From: Pelagibacteraceae bacterium AG-359-E06
GTDB lineage: Bacteria; Pseudomonadota; Alphaproteobacteria; Pelagibacterales; Pelagibacteraceae
Direction of reading: 5' to 3'
DNA: 64,000 nt
NCBI GenBank assembly: GCA_003280495.1
Contig: QCET01000001.1
Coordinates: forward strand, 41,301 to 105,300
Shown here one piece after another: positions 36,505 through 45,476 of this stretch (position 1 is its first letter; each line of letters starts with the position of its first letter). The position numbers and the translations under genes are program-made. Under the pieces are notes generated by a model. That model saw nothing but the letters and a program-made list of their open reading frames with translations. It had not been told where the DNA came from and ran no database searches.

Positions 36505-37602
36505 ATGGAGTTATTTGAAAATTTTTTTAATTTATTTAGAGATGTTTGGCAACAAGGAGTTGCCGGTGGCAATATAACAGAGATTATAATCGCATTATTA
36601 ATTTTCTTTATTTTTTTAATTTTGAGAGGATTGGTTTCAAAATTTGTAGTAAAACGACTAGAAAAATATGTTTCTTTAACAACCAATAACTTTGATAATA
36701 CTCTTGTCAAATCTCTTGAAAGTCCAGTAAAGTTTTTTCCTATTGTTTTAGGTTTTTTTATAGCTAGTAATTATATAAACCTTGATGGCAAATCAGCTTT
36801 TTTTGTATCAAGTTTAAACAGAACTCTTGTAACTATTTTAATATTTTGGACTTTGCATCAAATTATTGAACCAGTTTCTTTTTTAGTAAAAAAAATTGAA
36901 GACATACTTTCAAAAGATCTTTTAAATTGGATTATAAAAGCATTTAAAATATTAATCTTAATACTAGGCGTAGCATCTGTATTAGAAATTTGGGGGATAA
37001 AAATTGGTCCAATTATAGCTGGTCTTGGGCTGTTCGGTGTTGCTGTTGCTCTTGGTGCTCAAGATCTTTTTAAGAATTTAATTTCTGGAATATTAGTACT
37101 AGTAGAAAAAAGATTTAAAGTGGGTGATTGGATCTTTGTAGACGGAATAATTGAGGGCATAGTTGAAAAAATAGGTTTTAGATCCACTGTAGTTAGAAAA
37201 TTTGATAAATCATTAGCGACAATACCAAATTTTCAATTTGCAGAAAAAGCAGTTATCAATTACTCAGAAACAACTCATAGACGTTTAGAAATGACTATTG
37301 GCTTAGAGTATGGAAGTACTTCTGAACAATTGATAAAAATCAAAAAAGATATTCAGCATTACATAGAAACAAATCAAGATTTTAATATTTCAGAGAAAAC
37401 TCCTGTATCAGTGAAATTAAGTGACTTTGCCGGGAGTTCAATAGATATAAATATAATTTGTTATACAAAAACTAAAAATTTTTATGAGTGGAAGGCTACT
37501 AAAGATAGATTTATGCTGGTTATTAAGAAAATTGTTGAAGATGCCGACGCTTCATTTGCCTTTCCTTCACAGTCGATCTATGTTGAGAAAATGAATAAAT
37601 GA
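36505..37602 (+). CDS. MscS-family mechanosensitive channel
   Basis: A 365-residue small-conductance channel with N-terminal hydrophobic helices (ITEIIIALLIFFIFLILRG and later VTILIFWTLHQI) and the pore-lining TM3 (IIAGLGLFGVAVALGAQDLFKNLISGILVLVEKRFKVGDWI). A beta domain and C-terminal alpha/beta domain follow. Opens under membrane tension during hypo-osmotic shock, releasing solutes; fits with a cell that stores compatible solutes. Overlaps yggT by 4 bp. Confidence 0.92.
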   Translation: MELFENFFNLFRDVWQQGVAGGNITEIIIALLIFFIFLILRGLVSKFVVKRLEKYVSLTTNNFDNTLVKSLESPVKFFPIVLGFFIASNYINLDGKSAFFVSSLNRTLVTILIFWTLHQIIEPVSFLVKKIEDILSKDLLNWIIKAFKILILILGVASVLEIWGIKIGPIIAGLGLFGVAVALGAQDLFKNLISGILVLVEKRFKVGDWIFVDGIIEGIVEKIGFRSTVVRKFDKSLATIPNFQFAEKAVINYSETTHRRLEMTIGLEYGSTSEQLIKIKKDIQHYIETNQDFNISEKTPVSVKLSDFAGSSIDINIICYTKTKNFYEWKATKDRFMLVIKKIVEDADASFAFPSQSIYVEKMNK

Positions 37603-37889
37603 AATCAATATTTATTCTTTTAGATACAGTCATTAATTTATATTTATGGGTAGTAATAATTAATGCTGTTTTAAGTTGGTTGGTCGCTTTCAATATTTTA
37701 AATACTTCAAATAGAGTTGTGTATGCATTTTTAGAGCTTTCATATCGACTTACAAATCCAGCACTTCAATATATTAGAAGATTTATCCCCGTTTTTTCAG
37801 GCATCGATATATCACCTGTAATTTTGATCTTACTTCTAATGTTTTTAAGAAATATAATATTTGAACTTTTTGCTCCAGGACTTTTTTAA
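37599..37889 (+). CDS. yggT: YggT family membrane protein
   Basis: A 96-residue protein with two hydrophobic segments, at the N-terminus (ILLDTVINLYLWVVIINAVLSWLVAF) and the C-terminus (SPVILILLLMFLRNIIF). RLTNPALQYIRRFIPVFSGIDISP is the family signature. YggT/YlmG proteins are linked to osmotic tolerance and to division-site or membrane protein functions in other organisms. Placed between an MscS channel and folD, both touching it. Confidence 0.9.
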   Translation: MKSIFILLDTVINLYLWVVIINAVLSWLVAFNILNTSNRVVYAFLELSYRLTNPALQYIRRFIPVFSGIDISPVILILLLMFLRNIIFELFAPGLF

Positions 37890-38738
37890 ATGATTATCGA
37901 TGGTAAAAAAATTGCAGAAGATTTAAGGCAGAATTTGAAAAAGGAAATTAGTAATTTAAAAACAACTGTAAAACCGTGTTTGGTGGTAATATTAATTGGT
38001 GACAATCCAGCTAGTAAAATTTATGTTAAAAATAAAGAAAAATCTGCAGGTGATGTAGGAATTAAGTCTGAGGTAATCAAATTTGAAACTAATATAAGCG
38101 AGAAAGATTTACTTAAAAAAATTGAAGATTTAAATTCAGATAATAATGTGCACGGAATTCTTGTTCAATTACCTTTGCCAAAACATATAGATGAAGGAAA
38201 AGTTATAAATACAATTAACCCAATAAAAGATGTAGACGGTTTTCATCCCGTTAATGTAGGTAATTTATCTTCTGGTAATGAAGCAATGATCCCTTGCACG
38301 CCGCTTGGATGTTACTTATTACTTAAGGAAGTGATACGAGATTTTAATGGTAAAAATGTTGTAATTATAGGAAGATCCAACATCAATGGTAAGCCAATGG
38401 CTCAGCTTCTTTTAAGAGAAAATTGTACTGTGACTGTGACACATTCTAAAACTAAAAATATAGAAAAAATTTGTCGAGAAGCAGATATTATAGTAGTGGC
38501 TGCAGGCAAAGCAAAAATACTTAATAAAAATTGGGTAAACAAAAATTCAGTCATAATCGATGTTGGTATTAACAGAATTTTAGAAAAAGGATCAAAAAAA
38601 ATAGTTGGTGATGCTGATTTTGAAAATATTAAAAATGAAGTTTATGCAATCACACCGGTTCCTGGTGGCGTAGGTCCTATGACCATAGCTTGTCTGCTTA
38701 AAAATACATTAAAAGCTTACAAGAATCAGATAAAATAA
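37890..38738 (+). CDS. folD: Methylenetetrahydrofolate dehydrogenase / cyclohydrolase
   Basis: A 282-residue bifunctional one-carbon enzyme. The motifs are GDNPASKIYVKNKEKSAGDVG (with the catalytic Lys), GILVQLPLPKHID, DVDGFHPVNVG, VIIGRSNINGKPMAQLL and PVPGGVGPMTIACLL. It supplies 10-formyl-THF, needed by PurH in this window. Starts directly after yggT. Confidence 0.97.
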   Translation: MIIDGKKIAEDLRQNLKKEISNLKTTVKPCLVVILIGDNPASKIYVKNKEKSAGDVGIKSEVIKFETNISEKDLLKKIEDLNSDNNVHGILVQLPLPKHIDEGKVINTINPIKDVDGFHPVNVGNLSSGNEAMIPCTPLGCYLLLKEVIRDFNGKNVVIIGRSNINGKPMAQLLLRENCTVTVTHSKTKNIEKICREADIIVVAAGKAKILNKNWVNKNSVIIDVGINRILEKGSKKIVGDADFENIKNEVYAITPVPGGVGPMTIACLLKNTLKAYKNQIK

Positions 38739-38740
38739 AA

Positions 38741-39124
38741 TTATATATCATCTTTTGAAGCGTCTATTTTTAAAATTTTACTTCTTCTTAATCTTAAAAA
38801 TAAAATAGCGATGGCAATTAATAAAATTGCTCCACCTTCATAGAGCAATGAGGCGCTCGAAACATCTTTTTTTTGTAAAATTATTAATCTAGCTAAAGCT
38901 GTCAAAGCTATAAACAAAGGATAAGTTAGTTGAACTTTTAAACTTCCCCAAAAACTTGTGACCATTCCCAATACCTCAAGATAAATGAATAACAAAAGCA
39001 AGTCAGGTAATGTAATCATTCGATTATTGAACATTTCGTATATTTCAAGCCCAAATCCGATGACAGTACAAATTAAAACTATCAAGGCACCTGACAATTG
39101 TACTTTTTTCAAAATATCTCGCAT
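38741..39124 (-). CDS. psiE: PsiE-like membrane protein
   Basis: A 127-residue protein with four hydrophobic helices. LPDLLLLFIYLEVLGMVTSFW followed by TYPLFIALTALARLIIL matches the phosphate-starvation-inducible PsiE family. Function is unknown, and phosphate control is not shown by this sequence. Convergent with folD, 2 bp apart. Confidence 0.85.
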   Translation of the reverse strand: MRDILKKVQLSGALIVLICTVIGFGLEIYEMFNNRMITLPDLLLLFIYLEVLGMVTSFWGSLKVQLTYPLFIALTALARLIILQKKDVSSASLLYEGGAILLIAIAILFLRLRRSKILKIDASKDDI

Positions 39125-39176
39125 GAATCATCTATATCTGAAATCATAATTTTAACAACTCACTTATTTGTATAAA

Positions 39177-40358
39177 TTATAATAGTTTCTTATGATAATT
39201 GATAAATTTTTCTACTTTAGACTTTGAAAACATTTTGTTTTCATCAAAAGAAACTTTTTTTATCGAATATGCTTTGTTTTTTGTTTCTCTACTTAGAATA
39301 ATGATATTACCTTTATACAATTTTAATTTAATTTTACCGTTAATTTTTGATTTCTTTTTATCTATTATTTTTTGAATTTTAATTCTTTCTTTTGAGAACC
39401 AAAATCCATTATATATTAGCTCGGCAAACCTTGGCATAATTTCATCATTCTCGTGCATTGTTTTCTTATCAAGGGTTATTGATTGTATAGCTCTATTTGC
39501 AAATAAGAGCACTGTTCCTCCTGGTGTTTCATAAACGCCTCTTGATTTTATACCTATAAACCTATTTTCAACTAAATCGACTCTTCCAATACCATTTTTC
39601 CCAGAGATTAAATTTAATTTTGAAAGTAGCTTTGCAGGTGAATACTTTTTATTGTTTAAAGCAACAGGATTTCCATTTTTATATTCTATATTTATAACGG
39701 TAGACTTATTGGGAGCTTTTTCCAGCGAAGTTGTTCTTTGAAATATAAATTCTGGTGCGCATTTTCTTGGATCCTCAAGAATTTTTCCTTCAGTCGAAGT
39801 ATGCAATAGATTATCATCTACTGAAAAGGGTGGCTCCCCTTTTTTATCTTTAGGCACTAAAATCCCGTTTCTTTTTGCATATTTTATTAAGTCATTTCTC
39901 GATTGCATCTTCCATTCTCTCCAAGGAGCAATAATTTTTATTTTTGGACCAAAGTAATGATAACCAAGTTCAAATCTTACTTGGTCATTTCCTTTTCCTG
40001 TAGCACCGTGAGAAACAGCTTGTGCTTTGAATTTTTTTGCTATTTCAATCTGCCTCTTAGCTATTAAAGGTCTGGCAATAGATGTTCCTAGAAGGTAAGT
40101 TCCTTCATAAAGAGCATTTCCCCTTAACATCGGAAACACATAGTCTTTAACAAAAATTTCTTTGAGATCCTCGATGATAATTTTTTTTACTCCTAGTTTT
40201 TTAGCATTTTTATAAATAGTTTTCCTATCAATGTTTTGACCCAAATCTGCTGTGTAGCAAATTATTTCTGCTTTATATTTTTCCTGAAGCCATTTTAATA
40301 TAACGGAAGTATCCAATCCACCTGAGTAGGCTAATACAATTTTTTTGATTTTTTTCAT
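39177..40358 (-). CDS. argG: Argininosuccinate synthase
   Basis: A 393-residue enzyme joining citrulline and aspartate with ATP. The P-loop is VLAYSGGLDTSVILKWL. Other signatures are YTADLGQN, GTSIARPLIAKRQIEIA, HGATGKGNDQVRFE and the FSVDDNLLHTSTEGKILEDP region. Slightly shorter than usual at the C-terminus, which ends in a lysine-rich tail. Upstream gap to the IalB-like gene is 11 bp. Confidence 0.97.
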   Translation of the reverse strand: MKKIKKIVLAYSGGLDTSVILKWLQEKYKAEIICYTADLGQNIDRKTIYKNAKKLGVKKIIIEDLKEIFVKDYVFPMLRGNALYEGTYLLGTSIARPLIAKRQIEIAKKFKAQAVSHGATGKGNDQVRFELGYHYFGPKIKIIAPWREWKMQSRNDLIKYAKRNGILVPKDKKGEPPFSVDDNLLHTSTEGKILEDPRKCAPEFIFQRTTSLEKAPNKSTVINIEYKNGNPVALNNKKYSPAKLLSKLNLISGKNGIGRVDLVENRFIGIKSRGVYETPGGTVLLFANRAIQSITLDKKTMHENDEIMPRFAELIYNGFWFSKERIKIQKIIDKKKSKINGKIKLKLYKGNIIILSRETKNKAYSIKKVSFDENKMFSKSKVEKFINYHKKLL

Positions 40359-40369
40359 TCTAATGTTGT

Positions 40370-40876
40370 TTATCTTCTACAATTTTTTCTAGCAGCATTA
40401 TATGCATCAGTGAAACCCATCAAAGAATAAGTATCGATTGTTTTATTGCCTCTAGAGGAGATCCCGATAACTTTTGCTTTGTTTGATTTTTTCATTGCTC
40501 TAATCATTCTAATTTCATCATCGTAGCTGACTAACCAAGCAAAATTATCTTTAATTTCTAGTTTAAAATTCGAATTACCAACATTTACTCTAACCTGTGA
40601 TTTTTTCTTATATTTATAACCACCTGTTATACTTATTTCATTATTTATGCTTTCGCTTGGTCTGAAAGATACAAAAATTCTAGACTCGGCTCTACTTAAA
40701 TTTTTTGGACTCATATTCGTTGGCATTGAGACTGCAAAACAAACTTTTTTGCCATCTTTGCTCATATATTGACTTTCCCACATTTTAAATTTTTTTTCAG
40801 TTTTTATTTCTGCAAAAGATTGCAAATTATAAAAACACAAAAGCAAAGTTATAACTGATATTTTTCTTATGGACAT
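40370..40876 (-). CDS. Invasion-associated locus B (IalB) family secreted protein
   Basis: A 168-residue exported protein. It has a signal peptide (ISVITLLLCFYNLQSFA) and a mature domain with KKVCFAVSMPTNMSP, NEISITGGYKYKKKSQVRVNVG, FAWLVSYDDEIRMIRAMKK and GISSRGNKTIDTYSLMGFTDAYNAARKNC. That pattern fits the alphaproteobacterial IalB family, with two Cys that could form a disulfide. The name comes from Bartonella; a housekeeping periplasmic role is more likely here. Overlaps the tas gene end by 10 bp. Confidence 0.82.
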   Translation of the reverse strand: MSIRKISVITLLLCFYNLQSFAEIKTEKKFKMWESQYMSKDGKKVCFAVSMPTNMSPKNLSRAESRIFVSFRPSESINNEISITGGYKYKKKSQVRVNVGNSNFKLEIKDNFAWLVSYDDEIRMIRAMKKSNKAKVIGISSRGNKTIDTYSLMGFTDAYNAARKNCRR

Positions 40877-41913
40877 GGGTTTGAATATACTAATTGTACT
40901 TTATTAATATCCTCTAATATTTTATCATTAAGCTCGATGTTTATGCTATCAATATTAAGTTTAAGCTGATCCATTTTAGTTGCTCCAATCAATACTGATG
41001 TAACAAAAGGTTTTATTTCGCAAAATTTAATAGCCATTTGACAGGGGTCTAAGTTATAGGTATTTGCAATTTTTATATACTCTTTTATCGCACTTTCAGA
41101 ATTAGGGGTTCTGTATCTTGGGTATCTATTACCAAATAGCTTTAATCTACTACCTTCGGGGAGTTTACCATCTAGATATTTTCCACTCAACGTACCGCTT
41201 GCTAGAGGTGAATAAGCCAATAAACCAACATTTTCTCTGATAGAAATTTCAGATAATCCAACTTCAAAACTTCTATTCAAAAGATTATATGGATTTTGAA
41301 TACTAACTACCCTTGAGAGCTTTTTTATTTCTGAGAATTTTAAATATTCAGAAGTTCCCCAAGGTGTTTCATTTGAAATTCCAAAGCTCCTTATCTTTCC
41401 TTTTTTTATACTCTCTTCTAGAGTTTCAATAACTTCTAAAATTGTATTATTTTCCTCCGTTTCTTTGTGAACATACTCCAAACCTGAGAAAACGTTTATT
41501 GGTCTATCAGGCCAGTGAAGTTGATAAAGATCAATATAATCAGTATCTAAATCTTTTAAAGATCTATCTAAAGCAAAAGAAATTTGAGATTTGTTAAGTC
41601 TAGTTTGTTCTGAATTTTCTCTGAACCAATCCATACCAGATCTTCCTACAATTTTGTCAGCAATTATTATTTTATTTCTATTTCTTTTATTTTTTATCCA
41701 TCTACCAATAATTCTACTTGTTTCACCCCTGGTTTTACTAGAAGGTGGAACCGGATAAAGTTCTGCAGTATCAAAAAAATTTACTCCAGCATCCTGTGCA
41801 TAATCCATTTGATCAAATGCTTCCTTTTCAGAATTTTGTTCACCCCATGTCATTGTACCAAGTCCAATGGTGCTTACTTTGATGTCTGATTTGCCTAGAC
41901 TTTTATAATTCAT
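40867..41913 (-). CDS. tas: Aldo/keto reductase, Tas type
   Basis: A 348-residue AKR barrel close to E. coli Tas. MNYKSLGKSDIKVSTIGLGTMTWGEQNS and FFDTAELYPVPP carry the catalytic Asp/Tyr, followed by YIDLYQLHWPDRPINVF and ISNETPWGTSEY. NADPH-dependent; substrate unknown. First gene of the tas-ialB-argG run. Confidence 0.93.
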   Translation of the reverse strand: MNYKSLGKSDIKVSTIGLGTMTWGEQNSEKEAFDQMDYAQDAGVNFFDTAELYPVPPSSKTRGETSRIIGRWIKNKRNRNKIIIADKIVGRSGMDWFRENSEQTRLNKSQISFALDRSLKDLDTDYIDLYQLHWPDRPINVFSGLEYVHKETEENNTILEVIETLEESIKKGKIRSFGISNETPWGTSEYLKFSEIKKLSRVVSIQNPYNLLNRSFEVGLSEISIRENVGLLAYSPLASGTLSGKYLDGKLPEGSRLKLFGNRYPRYRTPNSESAIKEYIKIANTYNLDPCQMAIKFCEIKPFVTSVLIGATKMDQLKLNIDSINIELNDKILEDINKVQLVYSNPCP

Positions 41914-41968
41914 ATTATTTTTATAAATTTCATGATAGTTAATATCAGATAGTTATAAAAAATAAATA

Positions 41969-42550
41969 ATGAGTGAACAAATATTAATTTTATTTCAAAT
42001 TATCTTAATTGACCTAGTTCTAGCTGCAGATAATGCAATCATTATAGGTATGCTTGCTTCAAATTTTAAAAAATCACTCAGAAATAGAATAATGTTTTGG
42101 GGAATTAGCTTGGCAGTAATTTTTAGAATTATTTTTGCTCTCCTAACAGTTTTTTTACTACAAATCACTGGGCTAAAATTAGTTGGTGGATTAATTTTAT
42201 TATGGGTTGTTTATAAACTTTATAAAGATGTAGTTAAAAGAATCGAACCAAAAACAAAAAAAGTAGTATCAGGGCAAAGCTCTTTATTGAGTGCAGTTAT
42301 AACAATTGCGATTGCAGATATTAGTTTAAGTTTAGATAACGTGCTTGGCGTTGCAGGTGCAGCAAAAGACCATTATTATATATTGGCTTTCGGTTTAGTA
42401 TTATCTATCATCTTAATGGCAACAATGGCTAAGTTGATTTCAAATTTAATAATCAAATACCGGTGGATCGCTTGGTTAGGTTTATTTGCAATATTATATG
42501 TCGCATTAGATTTAATTTACACTGATTTAAAAAACCTAATGGTTTTTTGA
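41969..42550 (+). CDS. TerC/YjbE family membrane protein
   Basis: A 193-residue integral membrane protein with about six hydrophobic segments. LIDLVLAADNAIIIGML and IAIADISLSLDNVLGVAGAA are the two family-defining DNA/DN motifs with acidic residues in the membrane. TerC-family proteins are implicated in metal (Mn) export or metallation of secreted proteins. Followed by the BI-1 gene. Confidence 0.92.
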   Translation: MSEQILILFQIILIDLVLAADNAIIIGMLASNFKKSLRNRIMFWGISLAVIFRIIFALLTVFLLQITGLKLVGGLILLWVVYKLYKDVVKRIEPKTKKVVSGQSSLLSAVITIAIADISLSLDNVLGVAGAAKDHYYILAFGLVLSIILMATMAKLISNLIIKYRWIAWLGLFAILYVALDLIYTDLKNLMVF

Positions 42551-42597
42551 TATTTTTAAGGCTTGAATTTTATTTATTTTTGATCATATATATCGTT

Positions 42598-43356
42598 ATG
42601 AATTTAAAAGACAGAATTAGTAAAATACAATCGACTGCAACAGCCGAAACTTCCAAAGTAGATCAAGGTTTAAGATCATACATGCTGAAAGTGTATAATT
42701 ATATGTCTTCAGGGGTCTTGCTGACAGGCATAGTTGCATTAATAGTTTTTAAGTATGCCGTAGTAACTGATGGATCAGGTAATATTGTTGAACTATCACC
42801 ATTAGGAGAAGCAATTTATCAATCTGCTTTAATGTGGGTTGTGGCTTTAGCGCCATTAGGGATTGTGTTTTATATGAGTTTTGGAATTAATAAAATGAGC
42901 GCATCTAAAGCTCAAACTGTATTTTGGATATTCGCAGCATTAATGGGAGCTTCTTTATCCTCAATTTTTATTGTCTATACAATGCCAAGTATTGCGAGAG
43001 TATTTTTTATTACATCTGCAACATTTGGTGCCATGAGTTTGTATGGTTACACGACTAAAAAAGATTTAACTGGCTGGGGATCTTTTTTAATGATGGGATT
43101 AATTGGAATAATTATTGCTTCTATCGTTAATATATTTTTAAAATCTTCTGCAATGCATTTTATTATATCAATAATTGGAGTGCTAGTGTTCGTAGGTTTG
43201 ACAGCTTATGATACTCAAAAAATCAAACACATGTATTACGCTTCTGACAGTGGCGAGGTTATGGGTAAAAAAGCTGTGATGGGAGCTTTAACGTTATATC
43301 TAGACTTTATAAATTTATTCATAATGTTGTTAAGACTATTTGGACAAAGAAGATAA
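42598..43356 (+). CDS. Bax inhibitor-1 (YbhL/YccA) family protein
   Basis: A 252-residue protein with seven hydrophobic helices. I start at ATG 42598 (MNLKDRISKIQ), 17 residues inside the track ORF, because the extra residues overlap the terC-like gene and are not family-like. DQGLRSYMLKVYNYMSSGVLLTG and VFVGLTAYDTQKIKHMYY are BI-1 signatures. Members act as pH-sensitive calcium leak channels or FtsH-associated proteins. Confidence 0.92.
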   Translation: MNLKDRISKIQSTATAETSKVDQGLRSYMLKVYNYMSSGVLLTGIVALIVFKYAVVTDGSGNIVELSPLGEAIYQSALMWVVALAPLGIVFYMSFGINKMSASKAQTVFWIFAALMGASLSSIFIVYTMPSIARVFFITSATFGAMSLYGYTTKKDLTGWGSFLMMGLIGIIIASIVNIFLKSSAMHFIISIIGVLVFVGLTAYDTQKIKHMYYASDSGEVMGKKAVMGALTLYLDFINLFIMLLRLFGQRR

Positions 43357-43360
43357 CATT

Positions 43361-43492
43361 TTAATTTCTTGAACATCTTTTAGAACAGTATTTAACATTT
43401 TCCCAATTATTTCTCCATTTTTTTCTCCAGGTAAATTCTAGTCCACAAGTTGGGCAGTTTTTTTTTGGTAATCTTCCTTTCTTTCTTTTCAT
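43361..43492 (-). CDS. DUF2256 zinc-ribbon-like small protein
   Basis: A 43-residue protein absent from the ORF track. It reads [17 protein letters not shown] then [21 protein letters not shown]. The CPTCG and YCSKRC pairs plus the WRKKW signature match DUF2256. Four Cys likely bind zinc. Function unknown. It overlaps the stop of the DUF2794 gene (ATGA), so it is translated in that operon. Confidence 0.9.
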   Translation of the reverse strand: MKRKKGRLPKKNCPTCGLEFTWRKKWRNNWENVKYCSKRCSRN

Positions 43493-43824
43493 TTAATAAC
43501 TTTTAAGTTTCTTTTTTGTAAAAAACTAACGGCACTTTTTAATTCGTTAGTATTCTTTATAATTTTACCGTGTTGGTTTTTAACTTGGTATTTAAAATCT
43601 TTTTTACCCTTAAGTATCTTGATAATTTGCAACAAAGGTTTTTCAGATGATCTTCTATAAATATCAAAGCTGATTAAATTTTTATTAATATAAAATGCAT
43701 AATCTTTCCATTCACCTTTGGAGACCATTTTTCCATATAGATTAAGAATTTCACCAAGTTCATTTTTATTAAAAAAGTTTTCCTTATCGATTTCTTTATT
43801 TTTTATTAACTTATATCTAAACAT
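43489..43824 (-). CDS. DUF2794 family protein
   Basis: A 111-residue protein. [49 protein letters not shown] matches the alphaproteobacterial DUF2794 family. No membrane segment or signal peptide. Overlaps yciB by 8 bp and DUF2256 by 4 bp. Function unknown. Confidence 0.85.
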   Translation of the reverse strand: MFRYKLIKNKEIDKENFFNKNELGEILNLYGKMVSKGEWKDYAFYINKNLISFDIYRRSSEKPLLQIIKILKGKKDFKYQVKNQHGKIIKNTNELKSAVSFLQKRNLKVIK

Positions 43825-44362
43825 TTGTAATTCTAAATTTTTCTATTATTCTAATTTGAAATATCGTAAATATAAAAGTAATTGGAAGAATCCCAAAAAC
43901 CTTAAATTGTACCCATATTTCTTCTGACTGTGTTCTCCATACCATCTCATTTAAAAATGCCAAAAATACAAAAAAATAGATCCACCTATCAGTTAATATT
44001 TTCCATCCTTCATCTTTTAATTTAATAGAATTTTCTAAAAGCAATTGTAGTAAAGATTTTTTGAGAAAAAACTTCCCGTACATTAATATTAATGCAAAAA
44101 GAATATTTATAATGGTGGGTTTCATATAAAAAAAAACTTTGTTATCAAAATAAATTGTAAGTCCACCAAATACTGACACTAGAACAGCACCAATTATTGG
44201 CATAGGGCTAATTTTTTTTTCAAAACAATACATTATTATTATTGAAATGACTGTTGCAACAATTAGAGGCAATATTGCCTCGATCATTCCGTATTTTTTA
44301 TAAAAAATAAAAAATATCAGCAAAGGCCCAAAGTCTGATATAATCTTTAAAAATTTATTCAT
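43817..44362 (-). CDS. yciB: Inner-membrane septation protein YciB/IspZ
   Basis: A 181-residue protein with five or six hydrophobic helices. I start at ATG 44362 (MNKFLKIISDFGPLLIFF), 14 residues inside the track ORF, since SDFGPLLIFFIFYK is the family's N-terminus. KPTIINILFALILMYG, LTDRWIYFFVFLAFLNEMVWR and WVQFKVFGILPITFIF are conserved. It affects cell envelope and septum synthesis in other proteobacteria. Its start codon overlaps that of the opposite-strand DUF3108 gene. Confidence 0.92.
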   Translation of the reverse strand: MNKFLKIISDFGPLLIFFIFYKKYGMIEAILPLIVATVISIIIMYCFEKKISPMPIIGAVLVSVFGGLTIYFDNKVFFYMKPTIINILFALILMYGKFFLKKSLLQLLLENSIKLKDEGWKILTDRWIYFFVFLAFLNEMVWRTQSEEIWVQFKVFGILPITFIFTIFQIRIIEKFRITNV

Positions 44363-45038
44363 GAGAATAATAGCTATAATAATTTTTTTCACGCTAATTT
44401 GCAAAAACTTAATTGCAGAAGAATATAATTATAAGATTTCTACACTAAACGTTACTTTTGCTACAATTTCGTTAAATTTAAACAAATCATATGCCGCTGC
44501 AAATATAAAAAGCAAAGGGTTAATTGGTTTTTTTTATAAATTTCAATCAACTGCTTTCACATCTTACGATGATAATACATCGGAGTACAAATATACTAGA
44601 AGTAAAAAAAACTTTAGCAAAAAACTTAATGCTAAGTTTATGGGCAAGGACGCAAGAATCAACTTTGAAAACATCAAAACAAAAAAGGGTTACAAAAAAA
44701 TTAATATTTCAGATTTAACTAAGGTGAGCGATCCCTTATCAGCTCTGACTGAAATTTTAAAAAAAGGACTAAATAATTGTAATTTCAGTGAAAAAGTTTT
44801 TGATGGTGAGGATGTGTATATCTTGAAACTGGTTGATACTAATTTGACCAGAAATGAGCACAAACTATGTACGCTTTATTATCAAACAGTTTCTGGTCAT
44901 AAGATTAAAAGAGAAAAAAAATTAAATAATATTAAAATTAACATTTTTTATCCCGTGCATAATAGAGATATTTCAAATATTTATTTTGAAACCAAGGTAA
45001 ACAACATACCAATGAAAATGATATCCACGACAAAATAA
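44361..45038 (+). CDS. DUF3108 exported protein
   Basis: A 225-residue protein with a signal peptide (RIIAIIIFFTLICKNLIAEE). The mature part is beta-rich: YKISTLNVTFATISLNLN, a KGLIGFFYKFQSTAFTSYDDN segment, and TLYYQTVSGHKIKREKKLN near the end. The pattern fits DUF3108, a periplasmic family. The signal peptide fixes the start at 44361. No function is known. Confidence 0.75.
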   Translation: MRIIAIIIFFTLICKNLIAEEYNYKISTLNVTFATISLNLNKSYAAANIKSKGLIGFFYKFQSTAFTSYDDNTSEYKYTRSKKNFSKKLNAKFMGKDARINFENIKTKKGYKKINISDLTKVSDPLSALTEILKKGLNNCNFSEKVFDGEDVYILKLVDTNLTRNEHKLCTLYYQTVSGHKIKREKKLNNIKINIFYPVHNRDISNIYFETKVNNIPMKMISTTK

Positions 45039-45050
45039 TATCTTGATTTT

Positions 45051-45062
45051 TATCTTAAGATA
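45051..45062. promoter_or_regulatory. Palindrome TATCTTAAGATA before hspQ
   Basis: A perfect 12-bp palindrome in the 43-bp gap between the DUF3108 gene and hspQ, about 20 bp before the hspQ ATG. It could be an operator. There is no T-tract to make it a terminator. Confidence 0.35.
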
Positions 45063-45081
45063 ACTACTTATAATTAATAAA

Positions 45082-45411
45082 ATGTTGAAAAATCCTAAAA
45101 AAGCAAAATTTTCAATTGGTGAAGTAGTTAAACACAGGCTATTTGATTTTAGAGGAGTTATTTACGATGTTGATTTTGAGTTTAATAATTCTGAGGAGTG
45201 GTATCAATCAATACCAAAAGATGTAAGGCCAAGAAAAGATCAGCCCTTTTACCATCTTTTGGCAGAAAATGAGGAAATAACTTATGAGGCTTATGTTTCA
45301 GAACAAAATTTATTACTAGATGATAGAAAAGAGCCAATTAGCCATCCTTTAATAAAGGAGATATTTAATGGCCAAAACCAAGATGGACTATATTTAAAAT
45401 CTTCCAATTAA
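45082..45411 (+). CDS. hspQ: HspQ/YccV hemimethylated-DNA-binding-fold protein
   Basis: A 109-residue protein. KFSIGEVVKHRLFDFRGVIYDVDFEF, EEWYQSIPKDVRPRKDQPFYHLL and TYEAYVSEQNLL are the family motifs. HspQ is a heat-shock protein that binds hemimethylated DNA and acts as a Lon specificity factor in enterics. A LON-domain protein is encoded elsewhere in this window, but a link is speculative. Confidence 0.92.
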   Translation: MLKNPKKAKFSIGEVVKHRLFDFRGVIYDVDFEFNNSEEWYQSIPKDVRPRKDQPFYHLLAENEEITYEAYVSEQNLLLDDRKEPISHPLIKEIFNGQNQDGLYLKSSN

Positions 45412-45476
45412 CCTGCCACAAATTAAACAATATTCACACAATGATCTGACAAAATAAAGGTCTACATAAGAATTAA

